Positions 7,079 to 7,853 of a stretch of 7,853 nucleotides of DNA are shown here, piece by piece; within the stretch, counting starts at the first letter, position 1, and every line of letters begins with the position of its first letter. The notes beneath the pieces were generated by a model. The model had not been told where the DNA came from. It saw only the letters and a program-made list of their open reading frames with translations, and made no database searches. The DNA comes from DASUCS01 sp041166365. GTDB lineage: Bacteria; Actinomycetota; Acidimicrobiia; Acidimicrobiales; JACDCH01. Both the position numbers and the translations under genes were made by a program. The stretch is taken from positions 1 to 7,853 of the forward strand of contig JBEEFX010000324.1 of NCBI GenBank assembly GCA_041166365.1. The letters run 5' to 3'.

Positions 7079-7853
7079 ATGCCGCGGCGGCTGCGGCGGG
7101 TAAGTGATCTGGCCGTCGAGGCTGGCCTAGACCTCGACGAGGTGCTCGTTGCGCTTTGGGACGCCGGCATCGAGGGCGTCGACGGCCCTCGCGACCAAAT
7201 TCCGTCTCGACATCTCCTCCTCGCACGACGAGCGCTTGGCCTGACGGCTCCGAAGGAGCTCGTCAGTGTCGACCACTGGGTGGCGCGAACGGGCTTGTCG
7301 AGGGGTGAGCTCACAACCCGCGCCCGAGACGCAGGTGTAGAGATCTCACCAAGCGCTCGAAGGCTTCCAAAAGGTGGGGTCCGTCGCCTGTCACGATTGT
7401 TCCCCGACGTCGGGGTCGAGCCACCGACTCTCGATTCCATGGCCGTAGAGCCGATGCGTTGGGAGCTCGTGGGGCCTGAGTGCCAGGTGCGGTGTCTCAC
7501 TGAAGATGAAGTGCGCAGAATTCACGAGCGACTGGAGGAGGACTACGCCGATTCGGACGACCCAATCTGGCCCCCCGGCGTCAAGAGCGAGAACCTGCTC
7601 TCTTCTGCAGTGTCACGGCAGCACACCGGCCTAGGAGATGTGCGCAAATATCCGACTCTAGAAATGACCGCGGCGGCTCTGTTTCACTCGCTTGCCCTCA
7701 ACCATGCCTTTCACAACGGAAACAAGCGGACCGCTCTTGTCAGCATGCTCGCGCAACTTGACGAGAATGGCAGAGTTCTAACCGCGACAGAACAAGAACT
7801 CTTTCGGTTCACCTTACGGACCGCGCAACACGGCCACGTCGCGCGCCACGCTG
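7079..7853 (+). CDS. Fic/Doc (death-on-curing-like) protein with tandem IF-2 N-like N-terminal modules (3' truncated by window)
   Basis: The frame is open for 258 codons to the window edge. The Fido core spans about residues 139-258. LTEDEVRRIHERL (140-152) and PIWPPGVKSENLLSSAVSR (162-180) precede the active-site motif HAFHNGNKR (209-217). In Fic AMPylases the position of K216 is usually Gly. Lys there is typical of Doc, the P1 toxin that phosphorylates EF-Tu, so a Doc-like kinase activity is plausible. N213 replaces the usual Asp/Glu. The first 110 residues are not standard Doc. Residues 8-54 (VSDLAVEAGLDLDEVLVALWD...) and 64-108 (VDHWVARTGLSRGELTTRA...) look like two copies of an IF-2 N-terminal/HTH-like helical unit. 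No [S/T]xxxE[G/N] inhibitory motif is visible in the read part, and no Phd-like antitoxin lies upstream. CTA and TTA codons suggest a transferred gene. Family call is firm; the N-terminal call is tentative. Confidence 0.85.
   Translation, partial: MPRRLRRVSDLAVEAGLDLDEVLVALWDAGIEGVDGPRDQIPSRHLLLARRALGLTAPKELVSVDHWVARTGLSRGELTTRARDAGVEISPSARRLPKGGVRRLSRLFPDVGVEPPTLDSMAVEPMRWELVGPECQVRCLTEDEVRRIHERLEEDYADSDDPIWPPGVKSENLLSSAVSRQHTGLGDVRKYPTLEMTAAALFHSLALNHAFHNGNKRTALVSMLAQLDENGRVLTATEQELFRFTLRTAQHGHVARHA

Noticed and set aside
6736..7500. A 254-aa minus-strand frame across the spacer and the Fic/Doc gene
   Set aside because: It is antisense to the Fic/Doc gene, whose plus-strand frame encodes recognisable motifs; the minus translation is low-complexity Arg/Ser-rich.
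7079..7853. Intramolecular Fic inhibitory motif [S/T]xxxE[G/N] in the N-terminal extension
   Set aside because: Searched for by eye in the Fic/Doc protein, the leader peptide and the 437-aa protein, and not found; autoinhibition by this route is not supported in the visible part.

Overview
The window is high-GC DNA, with strong third-position G/C preference in its housekeeping genes. GTG is a common start codon, and there are TANNNT -10 boxes only 7 bases before several start codons. This fits an actinobacterium (Actinomycetota) with leaderless transcripts. An Acidimicrobiia-like lineage is possible but cannot be fixed from sequence reading alone. I see no rRNA, tRNA, CRISPR array, insertion sequence or integrase.

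Layout: (1) 1-602, the C-terminal end of a LigD-type NHEJ polymerase gene that begins upstream. (2) 628-1433, a tight two-gene operon of an XRE-type HTH protein and a MenT/AbiEii-like nucleotidyltransferase. They overlap by 4 bases (ATGA), and an imperfect palindrome overlaps the putative -10 box, so the pair looks like an autoregulated toxin-antitoxin (TA) module. (3) 1435-1463, a GC-rich 9-bp hairpin shared by the convergent nucleotidyltransferase and methyltransferase genes. (4) A divergent pair: a class I SAM methyltransferase (2285-1452, minus strand) and a RibD-C/dihydrofolate-reductase-like protein (2411-2956). (5) katG, a complete catalase-peroxidase (3098-5266) with all recognisable catalytic residues and no furA directly upstream. 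(6) From about 5270 rightwards, a region of more relaxed codon use: an unrecognised 437-aa protein with a glycine-rich hydrophobic segment and helical C-terminal half (5508-6821), then a Fic/Doc-family gene truncated by the window edge (7079-7853).

The most interesting part is the right end. The Fic/Doc protein has a Doc-type active-site signature (H-x-F-x-N-G-N-K-R). It also carries an N-terminal extension of about 110 residues that appears to hold two copies of a helical module resembling the N-terminal domain of translation factor IF-2. A 19-codon leaderless ORF ends with TGA directly abutting the Fic ATG in the same frame. No Phd-like antitoxin lies upstream, so the regulator could be the 437-aa protein, the leader ORF, or something beyond the window. 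Together with the XRE/nucleotidyltransferase pair, TA- or defence-like loci flank an otherwise ordinary metabolic and oxidative-stress block. A joint role for the 437-aa gene and the Fic gene is inference only.
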